From UBA3910 sp002391465 (GTDB taxonomy: Bacteria; Bacillota; Limnochordia; Darwinibacteriales; Darwinibacteriaceae), in NCBI GenBank assembly GCA_030054835.1, contig JASGVS010000043.1, positions 62,001 through 126,000 of the forward strand: a DNA stretch of 64,000 bases, in the 5' to 3' direction. Position 1 is the first letter of the stretch. Each line of letters starts with the position of its first letter. The notes under the pieces are model-generated. The model did not search any database, was not told the DNA's origin, and was given only the letters and a program-made list of their open reading frames with translations. This document shows, in pieces, positions 52,602 to 61,450 of the stretch. A program made the translations under genes and the position numbers.

Positions 52602-54716
52602 ATGATCACCACGATATCTGAATTTCGTATGGAACTCGGCGGCAGACCGCTAGTTCTCGAATTTGGTGGTCTGGCTAAACAGGCGAACGGATCGGTGTTG
52701 GTTCGTTATGGCGACACAGCCGTGCTTGTTACCGCCACCATGAGCAAAGAACCCAGAGAAGGCATTGACTTCTTCCCACTGTTGGTGGACTATGAAGAGC
52801 GTCTCTACTCAGTGGGGAAAATTCCCGGGGGTTGGGGCAGAAGGGAAGGTAGGCCGAGCGAAGATGCTATTCTTTCAGCACGTATGATCGACCGTCCCCT
52901 GCGTCCTCTGTTTCCCGATGGGTTCCGCAATGACGTTCATGTTGTTGCCACAATCCTGTCGGTGGACAAGAACAACTCACCCACAATCGCCGCTATGATC
53001 GGAGCCAGTGCAGCTCTGCACGTTTCCGACATTCCCTTTGATGGGCCAATCGGCGGTGTAAACGTTGGTTATGTGAACGGTGAGTTCGTTATCAACCCCA
53101 CTTTGGAGCAGCAGGCTGTATCGGAGTTGGATTTGACTGTAGCCGGTACTGAAGAGGCTGTTATGATGGTTGAAGCGGCCGCTAACGAGGTGTCCGAGGA
53201 TGTGGCTTTGGAAGCCATTACCTACGGCCATAGGTTCATTCAAGAGCTCTGTAGGCTGCAGGAACAGATTAGGGAAGAGATTGGTAAGGAAAAAGTGGAA
53301 GTGCCTGTGTTCCAAGTGGAAGAATCCCTTTTGGCTTGGGTCAGGGAAAAGACTGCAGAAAGCCTACCCAAAGCGGTTCAAACATTTGAGAAACTGGAAC
53401 GGGAAAGTCTTATCGCTGCAGTTGAAGAACAGGCCCACAGCGCTTACATAGCCGAGTTCGGCGAAGAAGCGTACGAGGAGAAGCAGAAAGATATTGGCAA
53501 AGCGTTCGATATTCTTTTGAAAGAAGAAGTGCGCCGCTCGATCACCAAAGATAAGCTGCGCCCAGACGGCCGCAAGCCGGACGAAATCCGTCCCATCAGC
53601 TGCGGAGTGGGGATTCTGCCCCGGGTGCACGGTAGTGGCCTATTTACCAGAGGACAGACCCAAGCACTCACCGCTTTGACGTTAGGCCTCAAATCCGACG
53701 CCCAGCTGCTTGACGACTTGACAAATGATGAGAGCAAACGCTACATTCATCACTACAACTTCCCACCTTACAGTGTGGGTGAAGTAAGGCCCATTCGGGG
53801 ACCGGGACGGCGTGAAATCGGCCACGGTGCTTTAGCTGAAAGGGCATTGCTTCCGGTCATCCCGGACAAGGAAGAATTCCCCTACACGCTCCGCCTCGTG
53901 TCTGAGATTTTGGAGTCCAACGGTTCCTCCTCCATGGCCAGTGTGTGCGGCAGCACCCTTGCCTTGATGGACGGCGGCGTGCCGATTAAGCGTCCGGTAG
54001 CGGGAATTGCCATGGGCTTGATGATGATGGATAGCGATTACACCATCCTCACCGATATCCAAGGCATGGAAGACGCCCTTGGTGATATGGACTTTAAGGT
54101 AGCCGGAACTGAAGTTGGAATCACTGCGCTGCAAATGGACATTAAGATCGGCGGCGTAAGCCGGGCGATTATGGCTGAAGCCCTTGAACAGGCAAAACAG
54201 GGAAGACTGTTCATCCTCAACAAGATGAGTGAGGCTCTTGCCGCTCCCAGGCCCGAGCTCTCCCTTTATGCTCCGCGCATCATCACGCTGCAGATCCCAG
54301 TGGACAGAATTAGAGACGTAATTGGACCTGGCGGCAAGGTGATCCGCAAGATCATCGAAGAGACAGGCGCCAGCATTGACATTGAAGACGATGGAACCGT
54401 CTACATTGCCTCCTCGGAAGGCGGCGGTGGTGAAAAAGCCCGTCAGTTGGTTGAGTACTATACGAAAGATGCCGAGGTAGGTGAGAAGTATCTCGGTACA
54501 GTTAAACGGGTGATGGAATACGGTGCCTTTGTGGAGATTCTGCCTGGCAAGGAAGGTCTGGTCCACATTTCCCAACTCGCTCATCATCGGGTAAAGAAAG
54601 TGGAAGACATTGTCTCGGAAGGCGATGAGATTCTGGTCAAAGTTACCGGCATTGACAAGCAGGGAAGGATCAACCTATCTCGCAAAGAAGCTTTGCCGCC
54701 TGAGCAGGAATCTTAA
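52602..54716 (+). CDS. pnp: Polynucleotide phosphorylase
   Basis: Phosphorolytic 3'-5' RNA exonuclease. Two RNase PH-like domains are present (VLVTATMSKEPREGIDFFPL and later GSGLFTRGQTQALTALTLG), joined by the helical domain; a KH domain (DVIGPGGKVIRKIIEETG) and a C-terminal S1 domain (YLGTVKRVMEYGAFVEIL) follow. The 704 residues match the family. ATG 52602 follows GGAGGTAAAAAA. A terminator lies just downstream. Confidence 0.97.
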   Translation: MITTISEFRMELGGRPLVLEFGGLAKQANGSVLVRYGDTAVLVTATMSKEPREGIDFFPLLVDYEERLYSVGKIPGGWGRREGRPSEDAILSARMIDRPLRPLFPDGFRNDVHVVATILSVDKNNSPTIAAMIGASAALHVSDIPFDGPIGGVNVGYVNGEFVINPTLEQQAVSELDLTVAGTEEAVMMVEAAANEVSEDVALEAITYGHRFIQELCRLQEQIREEIGKEKVEVPVFQVEESLLAWVREKTAESLPKAVQTFEKLERESLIAAVEEQAHSAYIAEFGEEAYEEKQKDIGKAFDILLKEEVRRSITKDKLRPDGRKPDEIRPISCGVGILPRVHGSGLFTRGQTQALTALTLGLKSDAQLLDDLTNDESKRYIHHYNFPPYSVGEVRPIRGPGRREIGHGALAERALLPVIPDKEEFPYTLRLVSEILESNGSSSMASVCGSTLALMDGGVPIKRPVAGIAMGLMMMDSDYTILTDIQGMEDALGDMDFKVAGTEVGITALQMDIKIGGVSRAIMAEALEQAKQGRLFILNKMSEALAAPRPELSLYAPRIITLQIPVDRIRDVIGPGGKVIRKIIEETGASIDIEDDGTVYIASSEGGGGEKARQLVEYYTKDAEVGEKYLGTVKRVMEYGAFVEILPGKEGLVHISQLAHHRVKKVEDIVSEGDEILVKVTGIDKQGRINLSRKEALPPEQES

Positions 54717-54751
54717 CAAGACTAGAGAAGTAATTTAATAGAAAGTCAATG

Positions 54752-54782
54752 AAGCAGGTATTTACAGATTACCTGCTTTTTC
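54752..54782 (+). terminator. Intrinsic terminator after pnp
   Basis: AAGCAGGTA (54752-54760) pairs perfectly with TACCTGCTT (54770-54778), nine-base loop, ending in a T run. An open frame runs through it into the next gene, but the hairpin makes it unlikely that this part is translated. It could alternatively act as an attenuator for the downstream energy cluster. Confidence 0.85.
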
Positions 54783-54808
54783 ATTTCCTCTGGAAAGAAG
54801 GTCTGCCC

Positions 54809-55777
54809 GTGTCTGTACTAGCCATTTACCCCCAGTCCTCCACACTGCATCTCGCCCTTGGCCGCAGTTCCCAATTCAAGGCCAAAGCAGTGCCGCTGCT
54901 ACCCAAGGAAAATGGGTTAATCAAAGAGACAGTATTGCGTTGGCTCAGGGAGCAAGGGGGTTTAGAGTCCCTCGAATTTATTGTAACAAGCGGCTACTTA
55001 TCGGGGGCGGAGAAAAGTGGCCTGTACAGCCTTTCATCAGTTCTTCCTACACCCGCTGTGGGCGGAGCGCCTTTGGCTCAGGAGCTATCCTGCGAACTTG
55101 AGATTCCCGCCTATCTCATCGATCCTACCTGCCCGCAGGAGTGTTTTCCCCAGGCTCTCATAGGGGCGGCCCCTGAGTTTCCCAGGGCCTGCTATGGCGA
55201 TGGCTTTATCTTGAAATATCTTTCCCGCTTAGAGGGGGACGGCCGCTATGTTGTTGCCCATCTAGATGAAACAGTCCAAATCGGTGCATTGGCTGGCGGG
55301 CGAATCCTAGACATGGGCTCCAGCGCGCACGAAGGGCCTTTCGCCTTCAGCCAAGCTGGTGGGCTTCCCTTCGAGGCTGTGCTCGATTTGTGTGAGAGTG
55401 TGAAGGATAAAGAGCGGCTCCTTTATATGATCGAAAGGGAAGGGGGCTTCAAAGGCTTCTTGCCGTCAGTTCAGTTCAGCGATCTGCTAGCAGATCAGTC
55501 ACTCCGTGACTCAACCGCAGAGGACGGCGTGTGGCAGGTCTTTGTGTATCAGGTGGCCAAAGAGATTGCAGCTTACGCCACTGCGCTGGAAGGGAAGCTT
55601 GATGCAGTGCTGTTAACGGGAGAGCTGGTCAATAACGAGACGTTTCTTACCGCCCTAGAAGGGAGAATAGGCTATTTAGGCAGATTGACCCACTATCCGG
55701 GCAACCAAGGCCTAAATGCCCTCCTAACTGGGGCAGAACGTGTTTTTTCAGGTGAATCCATACTAATCTACCAGTAA
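54809..55777 (+). CDS. Degenerate butyrate-kinase paralogue (ASKHA fold)
   Basis: The 322 residues align in layout with the intact butyrate kinase two genes downstream but have lost its key motifs. The phosphate-binding NPGSTSTK is replaced by YPQSSTLH; the RGG segment near the catalytic arginine reads TSGYLSG; the second phosphate loop AHLGGGISVGAH reads AHLDETVQIGAL; the adenosine motif LTGGLA reads LTGELV. Shared positions include EGPFAFSQAGG and YQVAKEIAAYATAL. It is therefore probably inactive as a kinase or changed in chemistry. GTG 54809 has GAAGGT about 7 bases upstream; ATG 54749 lies upstream of the terminator hairpin and is rejected as start. It is 13 bases from ptb and in operon with it. 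Confidence 0.78.
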   Translation: MSVLAIYPQSSTLHLALGRSSQFKAKAVPLLPKENGLIKETVLRWLREQGGLESLEFIVTSGYLSGAEKSGLYSLSSVLPTPAVGGAPLAQELSCELEIPAYLIDPTCPQECFPQALIGAAPEFPRACYGDGFILKYLSRLEGDGRYVVAHLDETVQIGALAGGRILDMGSSAHEGPFAFSQAGGLPFEAVLDLCESVKDKERLLYMIEREGGFKGFLPSVQFSDLLADQSLRDSTAEDGVWQVFVYQVAKEIAAYATALEGKLDAVLLTGELVNNETFLTALEGRIGYLGRLTHYPGNQGLNALLTGAERVFSGESILIYQ

Positions 55778-55790
55778 AGGAGAAGTGCCC

Positions 55791-56690
55791 ATGGGATTTT
55801 CCGGTTTAATGAAAAACCTTCAGGGTCTGCCGGGTCAAAGCCTTGCGGTGGCCTGGGGCGTTGACGAAGGAGTGCTGAAGGCTTGTTCTGCTGCGGTAGA
55901 GCAGGGACTACTGCGGGAGGTGTGCGTGACCGGACCGCCGGCGGAAATCCAGGCTCTGGCTGCCAAAGCCGAAGTGGACCTCGGTCCGTTTTCCATCGTT
56001 CCGGCCGCAAACCCGGTTGAAGGTGCCGCTCTAGCGGTCAGTCTGGCCAAAAAGGGACGTTGTTCAGTGCTCATGAAAGGGAATTTGAGTACCAGCATTA
56101 TTCTCCGTGCTGTCCTCAATAAGGAGCACGGTATTCGAGCCCAGGCCTTACTCAGCCACATTGCCGTTGTGGAACTCCCCGGGCCACGTTTAGCCCTCTT
56201 GACGGATGCGGCCATGAACATCCGACCAGAACTACCCGATAAGGTACAGATTTTGAACAATGCTATCGATTTTGCCTGGTCCATCGGCCTGGAAAACCCA
56301 AAGGTGGCCGTCTTGGCAGCGGTGGAGACGGTGAACCCCCAGATGCCCGAAACGCTTGATGCAGCAGCTTTGAGTCAGATGGGTAGGCGCGGTCAGTTCG
56401 TGAAACCGGCCATTGTAGATGGACCTTTGGCCTTTGATAATGCCTTTTCCAAAGAGGCCGCTTTGCAGAAGAAGATAGAAAGTACGGTAGCCGGGGAGGC
56501 AGACATTTTCCTCGTGCCCGAAATCGTTTCCGGCAACATTCTGTACAAGGCTTTCAGTTATTTGGGCTATCTGCCCACCTCCGGTTTGATTTACGGAGCG
56601 AGCTGTCCCATCGTACTTGTTTCCCGGGCAGATTCCATGGAAAGCAAGTTGAACGGTATTGCCGTAGCCTGCCAAGCATTAAGGGAGTGA
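55791..56690 (+). CDS. ptb: Phosphate butyryltransferase (phosphotransacylase family)
   Basis: Converts acyl-CoA and phosphate to acyl-phosphate and CoA. The family pattern is seen in GRCSVLMKGNLSTSIILRAVL, PGPRLALLTDAAMNIRP, and TVAGEADIFLVPEIVSGNILYK. The 299 residues are normal. ATG 55791 follows AAAGGAGAAG; an in-frame GTG at 55785 overlaps that RBS. Immediately upstream of buk, it would supply the substrate for ATP formation. Acyl-chain preference cannot be read from sequence. Confidence 0.9.
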   Translation: MGFSGLMKNLQGLPGQSLAVAWGVDEGVLKACSAAVEQGLLREVCVTGPPAEIQALAAKAEVDLGPFSIVPAANPVEGAALAVSLAKKGRCSVLMKGNLSTSIILRAVLNKEHGIRAQALLSHIAVVELPGPRLALLTDAAMNIRPELPDKVQILNNAIDFAWSIGLENPKVAVLAAVETVNPQMPETLDAAALSQMGRRGQFVKPAIVDGPLAFDNAFSKEAALQKKIESTVAGEADIFLVPEIVSGNILYKAFSYLGYLPTSGLIYGASCPIVLVSRADSMESKLNGIAVACQALRE

Positions 56691-56696
56691 CAACTG

Positions 56697-57785
56697 TTGC
56701 AGCATCTCATATTGGTGATTAACCCAGGTTCCACTAGTACGAAACTGGCCCTTTATAGGAACACGGAGCAGGTTAACTACGTGAACCTTCATCACTCCAA
56801 CGAAGAACTGGCTCCTTACAACACAATTGTGGACCAGCGTGCTTTTCGGGAGGAGTTAATAGAACGCTGGCTGGGGGAAATAGGTGTACCGCTCAGCAGT
56901 CTGACTACGTTAGTGGGCCGGGGCGGTCTACTTGCGCCAATCCCGGGAGGCACCTACCGTGTGAATGAGACTATGGTGCGGCAGCTCGAACAAGCTCAAT
57001 ACGGAAGCCATGCCTCCAACCTTGGAGCCCTGCTGGCCTATGATTTGAGTGTCCGCCTCAATATTCCCGCCTACATCGTTGATCCGGTTGTGGTCGATGA
57101 GTTGATGCCAGTAGCCAGGAAGACCGGACTGCCTCAGATTATGCGCCGCAGTATATTCCATGCTCTAAACCATAAGGCCAACGCTAAAAGGTTGGCGGTG
57201 GAACTTGGGCGCAGGTACGACGAGTTGAATCTGATTGTGGCCCATCTTGGCGGCGGCATATCAGTTGGTGCCCATGCCCGGGGCCAGGTTGTGGATGTGA
57301 ACAATGCCCTTTCCGGAGATGGACCCTTTTCCCCCGAACGAAGCGGCAGCATATCCCCTCGGGTGCTCATCGATTACTACTTCCATACTGGCATGACTAA
57401 GGCCGAAATAATGCGTAAGCTGATCGGCAACTCCGGCTTGGTAGCCCATTTGGGGACCAATGACGGCCGTGAGATCGAGCGTAGAATAGAGGAAGGTGAC
57501 CTAGCAAGTAGACTCTGTTTAGAAGCCATGGCTTACCAGGTGGCGAAGGAGATAGGAAAGATGAGTGCTGTGCTCTCCGGCGAGGTAGATCGGATCATTT
57601 TAACCGGTGGGCTTGCCTATTCTGCCCTGTTAGTGAGCGAGATTTCCAAGAGAGTGGAGTATATCGCCCCGGTGAGGGTACTGCCTGGCGAGAATGAACT
57701 GGAAGCGCTGGCCTTTGGTGCCTGGCGCGTGATTAGTGGTGAAGAACAAGCACGTGATTACGGTGCGGAGGGGGTGAACAGATGA
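56697..57785 (+). CDS. buk: Butyrate kinase
   Basis: Transfers phosphate from acyl-phosphate to ADP, yielding ATP. All acetokinase-family motifs are intact: VINPGSTSTKLALY at the N-terminus, LVGRGGLLAPIPGGTY, VAHLGGGISVGAH, VNNALSGDGPFSPERSG and RIILTGGLAYSALL. The 362 residues match known Buk proteins. TTG start at 56697, 6 bases after ptb. The stop overlaps the ferredoxin-like subunit gene by 4 bases, tying it to the oxidoreductase. Confidence 0.94.
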   Translation: MQHLILVINPGSTSTKLALYRNTEQVNYVNLHHSNEELAPYNTIVDQRAFREELIERWLGEIGVPLSSLTTLVGRGGLLAPIPGGTYRVNETMVRQLEQAQYGSHASNLGALLAYDLSVRLNIPAYIVDPVVVDELMPVARKTGLPQIMRRSIFHALNHKANAKRLAVELGRRYDELNLIVAHLGGGISVGAHARGQVVDVNNALSGDGPFSPERSGSISPRVLIDYYFHTGMTKAEIMRKLIGNSGLVAHLGTNDGREIERRIEEGDLASRLCLEAMAYQVAKEIGKMSAVLSGEVDRIILTGGLAYSALLVSEISKRVEYIAPVRVLPGENELEALAFGAWRVISGEEQARDYGAEGVNR

Positions 57786-58006
57786 GGGGTCAAGTGATTG
57801 TTGATCAGGAGCGGTGTAAAGAGTGCAGTCTTTGCATTACCGCTTGTCCCCATGATGTCTTGAGAATTTCGGCGGCCATAAACAGTAAGGGGTACCATCC
57901 AGTGGAAGCGTATCAACCCGAGAACTGCACCGGTTGTACATTCTGTGCCACAATCTGTCCCGATGTGGCCCTGACGATAATGAGAAAACGTCCCGAAAGG
58001 AAGTGA
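57782..58006 (+). CDS. 2-oxoacid:ferredoxin oxidoreductase, delta (4Fe-4S) subunit
   Basis: A 74-residue ferredoxin-like protein with two 4Fe-4S motifs: CKECSLCITACP and CTGCTFCATICP. It would take electrons from the catalytic subunits. The ATG overlaps the buk stop by 4 bases and the alpha subunit follows after 4 bases. This subunit order (delta, alpha, beta, gamma) is typical of VOR/KOR complexes. Confidence 0.93.
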   Translation: MRGQVIVDQERCKECSLCITACPHDVLRISAAINSKGYHPVEAYQPENCTGCTFCATICPDVALTIMRKRPERK

Positions 58007-58010
58007 TCCT

Positions 58011-59072
58011 ATGGCAAGAATGTTAATGCGGGGAAACGAAGCCCTGGCTGAAGCGGCCATTCGGGCTGGTTGTAAGGCATTTTTTGGTTATCCCATTACT
58101 CCCCAAAACGAGATTCCCGGTTACATGGCTGAACATCTCCCTTTGAGGGGCGGTGTGTTTCTCCAGGCGGAAAGCGAAGTTGCCGCGATAAACATGGTTT
58201 ACGGTGCAGCGGGGGCTGGAGCACGGGTCATGACTTCGTCATCCAGTCCAGGCATCAGTTTGAAACAGGAAGGTATCTCATACATTGCCGCTGGCGAATT
58301 GCCCTGCGTAATAGTGAATGTAATGCGCTGCGGACCCGGTCTGGGCGGAATCCACCCCAGCCAAGGCGACTATTTTCAAGCGGTGAAAGGCGGCGGTCAC
58401 GGCGACTACCGTTTGATTGTCCTGGCGCCCGGAAGCGTGCAGGAAATGGCCGATCTGACCATGCTCGCCTTTGAGCTAGCGGACAAATGGCGCAACCCGG
58501 TTATGATTCTGGCGGATGGAACGCTGGGTCAGATGATGGAACCGGTTGAGTTTTCGGCGGAGACGAAAAGCGAACCGGTGGAAAAACCTTGGGCCACCAC
58601 GGGAGCGGTGAACCGCAAACCTAATGTGATTAACACCCTGGATATCGTGCCGGAATCGCTGGAGAGAGTGAATCACAGGCTGTTGGCTAAATATGAACGG
58701 ATCAAGGAAGAAGAAGTGCGCTGGCAGGCCGTGGGCGTTAAAGACGCGGACCTGATCTTAGTCGGTTACGGCACCTCAGCCCGAGTGGCCCGTTCCGCCA
58801 TGGAGCAGGCGCGCAGAGATGGGCTCAAAGTGGGCCTGTTTCGGCCAATCTCCCTCTTTCCTTTTCCAGAAAAGCAGATTCGCGAGCTAGCAAAGGCGGA
58901 GAGGCAGTTCTTGGTTGTGGAAATGAGCGGCGGCCAAATGGTGGAAGACGTCCGTTTGGCGGTGGATGGGCGCAGCCCGGTTCATTTCACTAACCGTCTT
59001 GGCGGTATGGTGCCCACACCAGAAGAAGTATTGGAGAAAGTAGAAAGCATTCTAGAAGGGAGGGGTAACTAA
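58011..59072 (+). CDS. vorB: 2-oxoacid:ferredoxin oxidoreductase alpha subunit (VorB type)
   Basis: The 353 residues match the subunit called 3-methyl-2-oxobutanoate dehydrogenase VorB: RGNEALAEAAIRAGCKAFF, GYPITPQNEIP, LQAESEVAAINMVYGAAGAG, and TSSSSPGISLKQEGISY. It combines pyrimidine-binding and transketolase-C-like domains. Substrate could be 2-oxoisovalerate and related branched-chain oxoacids or 2-oxoglutarate; the neighbouring ptb/buk favour the branched-chain option. Confidence 0.92.
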   Translation: MARMLMRGNEALAEAAIRAGCKAFFGYPITPQNEIPGYMAEHLPLRGGVFLQAESEVAAINMVYGAAGAGARVMTSSSSPGISLKQEGISYIAAGELPCVIVNVMRCGPGLGGIHPSQGDYFQAVKGGGHGDYRLIVLAPGSVQEMADLTMLAFELADKWRNPVMILADGTLGQMMEPVEFSAETKSEPVEKPWATTGAVNRKPNVINTLDIVPESLERVNHRLLAKYERIKEEEVRWQAVGVKDADLILVGYGTSARVARSAMEQARRDGLKVGLFRPISLFPFPEKQIRELAKAERQFLVVEMSGGQMVEDVRLAVDGRSPVHFTNRLGGMVPTPEEVLEKVESILEGRGN

Positions 59073-59824
59073 TGCGCGTGGTCTTTGAAAAACCGGAAGC
59101 AATGACCGACAGTCCCATGCACTATTGTCCTGGCTGTACCCACGGTGTGATCCATCGTTTGGTGGCTGAAGCCATTGATAGTCTGGGAATCAGGGAACAG
59201 ACCATAGGTGTTGCCAGTGTTGGCTGTTCCGTTTTTGCCTACGACTATTTTAACGTTGATATGCAGCAGGCAGCCCACGGCCGTGCCCCTGCTGTGGCAA
59301 CGGGAATCAAGCGGGTTCTGCCCGACAAAATGGTGTTTACCTACCAGGGTGATGGTGATCTGGCCTCCATCGGCATGGGAGAAATTGTGCATGCGGCTGC
59401 CAGGGGTGAAAACATCACCGTTATTTTTGTGAACAACGCCATTTACGGTATGACCAGCGGCCAAATGGCACCCACAACCCTGGTTGGTCAAAAGACTGCC
59501 ACATCGCCCCGGGGCCGTTCGGCGGCAGAAACAGGTTATCCCATCAGGATGTGCGAACTCTTGGCAACGTTGGATGGGCCTTCCTATCTAGCCCGCGTGT
59601 CCAGTCACGATACTAAGCACATTATTCAGGCGGGCAGGGCGATCAAAAAAGCGTTCGAAATGCAGCAGCAGAATAAAGGCTTTGCCATGGTTGAGGTCTT
59701 GTCCACCTGTTCAGTGAACTGGGGTATGACGCCGGCCAAAAGTATGGAGTGGCTGGCGGAGAACATGATCCCCTATTACCCCTTGGGAGTGTATAAAGAC
59801 ATAACGGCAGAGGAGGGCAAGTGA
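59072..59824 (+). CDS. 2-oxoacid:ferredoxin oxidoreductase beta subunit (TPP-binding)
   Basis: The thiamine-diphosphate site is clear in FTYQGDGDLASIGMGEIVHAA and the following FVNNAIYGMTSGQ. The N-terminal HYCPGCTHGVIHRL and GVASVGCSVFAYDYF carry the cysteines that bind the catalytic-domain cluster. The 250 residues are normal. The ATG overlaps the alpha-subunit stop by 1 base. Confidence 0.93.
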   Translation: MRVVFEKPEAMTDSPMHYCPGCTHGVIHRLVAEAIDSLGIREQTIGVASVGCSVFAYDYFNVDMQQAAHGRAPAVATGIKRVLPDKMVFTYQGDGDLASIGMGEIVHAAARGENITVIFVNNAIYGMTSGQMAPTTLVGQKTATSPRGRSAAETGYPIRMCELLATLDGPSYLARVSSHDTKHIIQAGRAIKKAFEMQQQNKGFAMVEVLSTCSVNWGMTPAKSMEWLAENMIPYYPLGVYKDITAEEGK

Positions 59825-60354
59825 TGGCTGGAATCGTTATCGCCGGATTTGGTGGTCAGGGTGTGCTGGTCTTAGGCCAGATGATCGCCTACGCCGGAAT
59901 GCTGGAAGATAAGTCAGTCTCCTGGTTCCCCTCTTACGGTCCGGAACAGAGGGGGGGCACATGCAACTGCTCCGTGGTTGTGAGCGAGGAAGACATTGGT
60001 TCCCCAATAGTGACAAAGCCCGATGCAGTTATAATCATGAACTCTCCATCCTTTGATCGGTTTGTACCGGAAGTGATCCCAGGCGGCCTTGTCATTTACA
60101 ATTCCACCCTCATCGACAAAAAACCAGAGCGCGATGATATCCGGGTAGTGGCTATCCCCGCTAACGAAATTGCGGAGGAGTTGGGCAATGCTAGGGTGGC
60201 CAATATGGTGCTCTTGGGATCGTTTTTGGCCAACACCGGTCTGGTAAATGACGCAAGTGTGGAAAAATCGCTTGAGCAGGTCTTGTCTGAGCGCCACCAT
60301 CACCTAATTCCCCTGAACATGAAAGCTTTAGAGCGGGGGCGGGAATACCAATAG
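59821..60354 (+). CDS. 2-oxoacid:ferredoxin oxidoreductase gamma subunit
   Basis: CoA-binding gamma subunit of 177 residues. The N-terminal GFGGQGVLVLGQMIAYAGM and SYGPEQRGGTCNCSVVVS are characteristic. It overlaps the beta-subunit gene by 4 bases and ends the catabolic cluster; the next gene follows after 29 bases with its own RBS. Confidence 0.93.
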   Translation: MMAGIVIAGFGGQGVLVLGQMIAYAGMLEDKSVSWFPSYGPEQRGGTCNCSVVVSEEDIGSPIVTKPDAVIIMNSPSFDRFVPEVIPGGLVIYNSTLIDKKPERDDIRVVAIPANEIAEELGNARVANMVLLGSFLANTGLVNDASVEKSLEQVLSERHHHLIPLNMKALERGREYQ

Positions 60355-60383
60355 CAGAGTCCTTGTGAGGAGGGTTACTGCAA

Positions 60384-61439
60384 TTGGAATGTTCCATCCG
60401 TAAGGGAATTGTGCAAAGTGTAAGCAGTTTTCCAGGCCTGCAGGAGCTCACTGTAGAGCTGCCTGAAGGAAACGCAGTTGCAATAAACTACCCGGATCTG
60501 ACGGGGCCCTGTCAGCCCGGGGATGAAGTTATGTTAAATACCACCGCAGAAGAGCTCTGCTTGGGTACCGGTGGCTTTCACTACGTTCTCGCCATATGTG
60601 GGCGGGAACGTAGTCTTTCTAAATTGGGCCATATTATCAAGCTTCGCTATACGCCTCTCCAAGGCCGTGTTTTAAGCGTGGAAGAAGAGGGAAGCCCGTA
60701 CCATCACCTTTTGGCAGCTGCTGACTCACTGGACGGGCTTCCCGTGGCAGTGGGGAGCCTCCACAGTATGCTGGCACCCCTCAGCTGGGCCGTGTGGAAG
60801 CTTCGGCCCGGCACTAGGCTGGTGTATCTTATGAGTGATGGGGCTGCGCTCCCCATCGCCTTCAGCCGGACGGTGCGTCGCCTCAAGGAAATGGGCCTAA
60901 TTACGGCAGCTATCACCTTTGGCCATGCCTTTGGCGGCGATTTTGAAGCTGTGAACGTTTACAGTGCCCTTCTCGCTGCCAAATTGGTGGTAAAGGCAGA
61001 TTTGGCCGTGATCGCCATGGGGCCAGGTGTGGTAGGTACAGGCACTCGCTGGGGCACTACTGCCATCGAACAGGGCATCTTTCTCAATGCAGTCCGGCAT
61101 ATAGACGGTGTCCCCGTTGCCATTCCCCGCTTGAGTGACGGCGATCAACGCCAGCGGCATTTTGGCCTGAGTCACCATACCAGAACGGTCCTAACGAGGG
61201 TTGTGGATGGCAGTGTCGTGCTGTCCTTGCCTAGGTGTTACGAAAGGCACTTACAGGCAGAGGATGAACTGGTGTTAAAGCGCCATCAAGTATTTTGGGA
61301 GGAAACGGACGAACTGTTCAGCGGTCTCGGTCGATCCGGACTGCCACTCAGTACTATGGGGCGGGGAGTGGAGGAGGATCCCCTCTTTTTCCACGGCGTA
61401 TTGGCAGCGGCTCGGACCCTTGTGGCTCAGCTTAACTAG
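60384..61439 (+). CDS. DUF3866 family protein
   Basis: A 351-residue soluble protein with no signal or membrane helix. It shows the family run RVLSVEEEGSPYHHLLA, SLHSMLAPLSWAVWKL, LPIAFSRTVRRLKEMGLI and MGPGVVGTGTRWGTTAIEQG. It contains many conserved His and Gly residues, but I know of no assigned function. It starts at TTG 60384 with AGGAGGG upstream. It is linked to the endonuclease Q gene by a 11-base gap, an association seen in several Gram-positive genomes. Confidence 0.85.
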   Translation: MECSIRKGIVQSVSSFPGLQELTVELPEGNAVAINYPDLTGPCQPGDEVMLNTTAEELCLGTGGFHYVLAICGRERSLSKLGHIIKLRYTPLQGRVLSVEEEGSPYHHLLAAADSLDGLPVAVGSLHSMLAPLSWAVWKLRPGTRLVYLMSDGAALPIAFSRTVRRLKEMGLITAAITFGHAFGGDFEAVNVYSALLAAKLVVKADLAVIAMGPGVVGTGTRWGTTAIEQGIFLNAVRHIDGVPVAIPRLSDGDQRQRHFGLSHHTRTVLTRVVDGSVVLSLPRCYERHLQAEDELVLKRHQVFWEETDELFSGLGRSGLPLSTMGRGVEEDPLFFHGVLAAARTLVAQLN

Positions 61440-61450
61440 GAGGATTCCCT

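Noticed and set aside
53832..54587. Minus-strand open frame of 251 residues opposite pnp
   Set aside because: Opposite the conserved catalytic, KH and S1 domains of PNPase; no independent support.
54749..54808. Upstream ATG as start of the butyrate-kinase paralogue
   Set aside because: The extra 20 residues would be encoded by the pnp terminator hairpin and have no RBS; GTG 54809 has one and gives the family N-terminus.
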